Positions 62,463 to 64,000 of a DNA stretch of 64,000 bases are shown here, piece after piece. The notes under the pieces were generated by a model. That model was given only the letters and a program-made list of their open reading frames with translations. It was not told the DNA's origin and did no database searches. Within the stretch, counting starts at the first letter, position 1. Each line of letters opens with the position of its first letter. The DNA comes from JAFGPS01 sp964570855 (GTDB lineage Bacteria; Planctomycetota; Phycisphaerae; Sedimentisphaerales; Anaerobacaceae): the NCBI GenBank assembly GCA_964570855.1, contig CAZMZR010000004.1, forward strand, positions 3,206 to 67,205, written 5' to 3'. The position numbers and the translations under genes were made by a program.

Positions 62463-63449
62463 GTGTTTGTGGACGAGGCTCAAATCTGGGTCAAAGCGGG
62501 CGACGGCGGCAACGGATGCGTCAGCTTCCGGCGGGAAAAGTTCATTCCCAAGGGCGGCCCCAACGGCGGTGACGGCGGAAAAGGCGGCGATGTCTTTTTC
62601 CACGCCGTCGAGAATATCGATACCCTGACCGACTTTGCCGGCAAACACCATTGGCAGGCCCAAAAAGGCCAGCCCGGCTCCGGAAACAACAAACACGGAG
62701 CAAACGGCGATGACCTGATAATCAAGGTTCCACCGGGAACACTCATCTACGATACCGACCTTGACCTGATGCTCAAAGACATGAACGAGGTCGGGCTTAA
62801 AGTCTGCGTCTGTCGCGGCGGAAGAGGCGGAAAAGGCAACAAGGCCTTCGCAACGCCCACCAACCAAACGCCAAGATATGCCACTAACGGCAAACCCGGC
62901 CAGGAAAGAAATATCAAACTCGAACTAAAACTCATCGCCGATGTCGGCCTGGTCGGTATGCCGAACGCAGGGAAAAGCACGCTGATTTCCCGCTGTTCGG
63001 CGGCAAGGCCGAAAATCGCCGACTATCCCTTTACGACAATCGAGCCTGTGCTCGGTATCGTGGAGTTGAGCGGTTTTCGGCGATTCGTTATAGCCGATAT
63101 CCCCGGCCTGATTGAAGGGGCCCACGACGGCGCCGGACTCGGTCACGATTTCCTAAAGCATATCGAACGCACGACAATTATCGTGCATATCCTTGATATT
63201 ATGCCGACAGACGGCTCCGAACCGGCCGAAAATTACTACGCTATTCGCAATGAGCTGGAGCAACACAGCAAAATCTTAGCACAAAAGCCTGAAATCATCG
63301 TCGCCAATAAAATCGACCTCGATCCCGATGAAAAAAAAGTCAAAGAATTAGCCGAAAAACTGCCTCAGCCGATCCACCCCATCTCGGCGGTTACCGGCTC
63401 CGGCATAAAAGAGCTGACCGAACTGCTCTGGAAAAAAGTCAGGGGCTAA
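62463..63449 (+). CDS. obgE: Obg-family GTPase
   Basis: Obg/CgtA is an essential ribosome-associated GTPase. The 328 residues start at GTG 62463. The Gly-rich Obg fold is residues 1-158 (FVDEAQIWVKAGDGGNGCVSFRREKFIPKGGPNGGDGGKGGDV). The G domain has G1 GMPNAGKST, switch YPFTTIEPVLGIV, G3 DIPGLIEGAHDGAGLGHDFLKHIERT and G4 NKIDLD. There is no C-terminal OCT domain, so this is the short form. Confidence 0.97.
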   Translation: MFVDEAQIWVKAGDGGNGCVSFRREKFIPKGGPNGGDGGKGGDVFFHAVENIDTLTDFAGKHHWQAQKGQPGSGNNKHGANGDDLIIKVPPGTLIYDTDLDLMLKDMNEVGLKVCVCRGGRGGKGNKAFATPTNQTPRYATNGKPGQERNIKLELKLIADVGLVGMPNAGKSTLISRCSAARPKIADYPFTTIEPVLGIVELSGFRRFVIADIPGLIEGAHDGAGLGHDFLKHIERTTIIVHILDIMPTDGSEPAENYYAIRNELEQHSKILAQKPEIIVANKIDLDPDEKKVKELAEKLPQPIHPISAVTGSGIKELTELLWKKVRG

Positions 63450-63469
63450 TTGCCATAAATTAGACCCGT

Positions 63470-63500
63470 TTAGCCAACCCCGGACGATGTCCGGGGCTAA
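63470..63500. repeat. REP-like palindrome 1
   Basis: TTAGCCAA, then CCCCGGAC-GAT-GTCCGGGG, then CTAA. The stem is eight perfect GC-rich pairs framed by a TTAG/CTAA outer pair. Related to the element at 63692. Confidence 0.6.
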
Positions 63501-63691
63501 CAATTGGCTTTGAATTGGGTTTGTTTTTTCGGCGTCAAAACGCCGGTTTCTGCCATAATATATTTATTTCAAAGAGCTTACGTAATATTGCCCATATTGA
63601 CATTGGCTTTGTTTTTCATTTTTTCTTCTGTCATCTGCCTTCGGTTTTCCGTCTTCCGTCTTAATATTGGCTTTGTTTTTCATTTTTTTGT

Positions 63692-63744
63692 TTAGCCGTG
63701 GCCTCCATGGCCATGGCCAACCCCCAGATAAATCTGGGGGCTAA
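63692..63744. repeat. REP-like palindrome 2
   Basis: The same frame (TTAGCC ... CCAACCCC ... GGGGCTAA) with a different stem, CCCCCAGAT/ATCTGGGGG, and an extra 21 bases that include CCATGGCCATGG. This suggests a repeat family with a variable core. Confidence 0.6.
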
Positions 63745-63924
63745 ATATTGGATTTTTACATTGTATTTTTGCATTTTAAATTTTGATTACCTAAGGCATA
63801 AATTTTGATTTGATTTGCCCTCCGTTTCGTATTTGATATTCCTATATGCTGTACGCTACCCGCTATACGCTAATGGTAATTCTATCCAAAAACGCCCAAA
63901 TCACAACCAAAATCCCCGTTTTTT

Positions 63925-64000
63925 ATGGAAATTGTCCTTCACATTGCACACCAGGATAATAAAAACCTGCCGATAAAAGATATTGCATTTAACAATAGAA
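63925..64000 (+). CDS. Possible gene start cut by window end
   Basis: ATG 63925 opens a frame of 25 complete codons that runs off the right edge (EIVLHIAHQDNKNLPIKDIA). There is no ribosome-binding site and the frame is also open for 15 codons before it. The family is not recognised. Confidence 0.2.
   Translation, partial: MEIVLHIAHQDNKNLPIKDIAFNNR

Larger units (their letters stand above)
63450..64000. other. Repeat-rich intergenic stretch at the window end
   Basis: This 550-base stretch has two GC-rich palindromes (63470-63500 and 63692-63744). A T-rich word beginning ATTGGCTTTGTTTTTCATTT occurs twice (63602 and 63665). Short TCTGTCATCTGCC / CCGTCTTCCGTC and GCTATACGC tracts also occur. 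No gene is supported except a possible truncated start at 63925. Confidence 0.65.

Overview
The window is about 64 kb of a bacterial chromosome at moderate GC, with little intergenic space and no rRNA, tRNA, phage, insertion sequence or CRISPR array that I could recognise. Gene content suggests Planctomycetota, most likely a Phycisphaerae / Sedimentisphaerales-type polysaccharide degrader. The pointers are a TPR protein ending in two RNA polymerase alpha-CTD-like domains, CotH kinase genes beside VTC and DUF4956 genes, several secreted glycoside hydrolases, Na+/solute symporters and DUF547. This taxonomic call is inference from gene content, not from a marker gene.

Layout. 0-6 kb: end of an unrecognised gene, a secreted DUF5060-type glycoside hydrolase, the TPR/alpha-CTD protein and a SpoIID-like lipoprotein. 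5.8-11.8 kb: tgt-yajC-secDF plus a LysM protein. 11.9-17.8 kb (minus): DUF4956, VTC-domain and two CotH-kinase genes, the first CotH carrying five 75-bp repeats. 18-25.6 kb (minus): pgl, then a TetR/CecR regulator with an RND tripartite efflux operon and a palindromic operator. 26.4-29.8 kb (minus): a GH29 fucosidase lipoprotein and two paralogous small exported helical proteins. 30-36.3 kb (minus): trpE-G-D-F-B-A without trpC, headed by a classical attenuator with a WWW leader peptide. 36.4-41 kb (minus): an Rbs-like sugar ABC operon with two tandem binding proteins.

41.2-45.6 kb (plus): kdsB and pyrG flank an AT-richer two-gene cassette, an AAA ATPase plus a TOPRIM/DUF4276-like protein, which is a candidate defence system. 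kdsB itself carries an in-frame insertion made of short repeats. 45.6-53.2 kb: a coiled-coil lipoprotein, mtnP, a C11 (clostripain) protease, a symporter, queG, metK and DUF547. 53.4-62 kb: an L-arabinose locus with a divergent symporter, araB, araD, a fucose-isomerase-like enzyme in place of AraA, and a secreted GH127 arabinofuranosidase. 62.1-63.4 kb: rpmA and obgE. The last 550 bases are a repeat-rich intergenic stretch.

How the parts fit: secreted glycosidases (DUF5060 family, GH29, GH127) release sugars, which the symporters and ABC transporter import and the ara genes break down. Tgt and QueG catalyse steps of queuosine tRNA modification. The features I would look at first are the kdsB-pyrG cassette, the apparently leaderless trp attenuator, the repeat insertion in kdsB, a 26-bp element found upstream of three minus-strand secreted-protein genes, and a CTP synthase whose glutaminase triad Glu is replaced by Cys.
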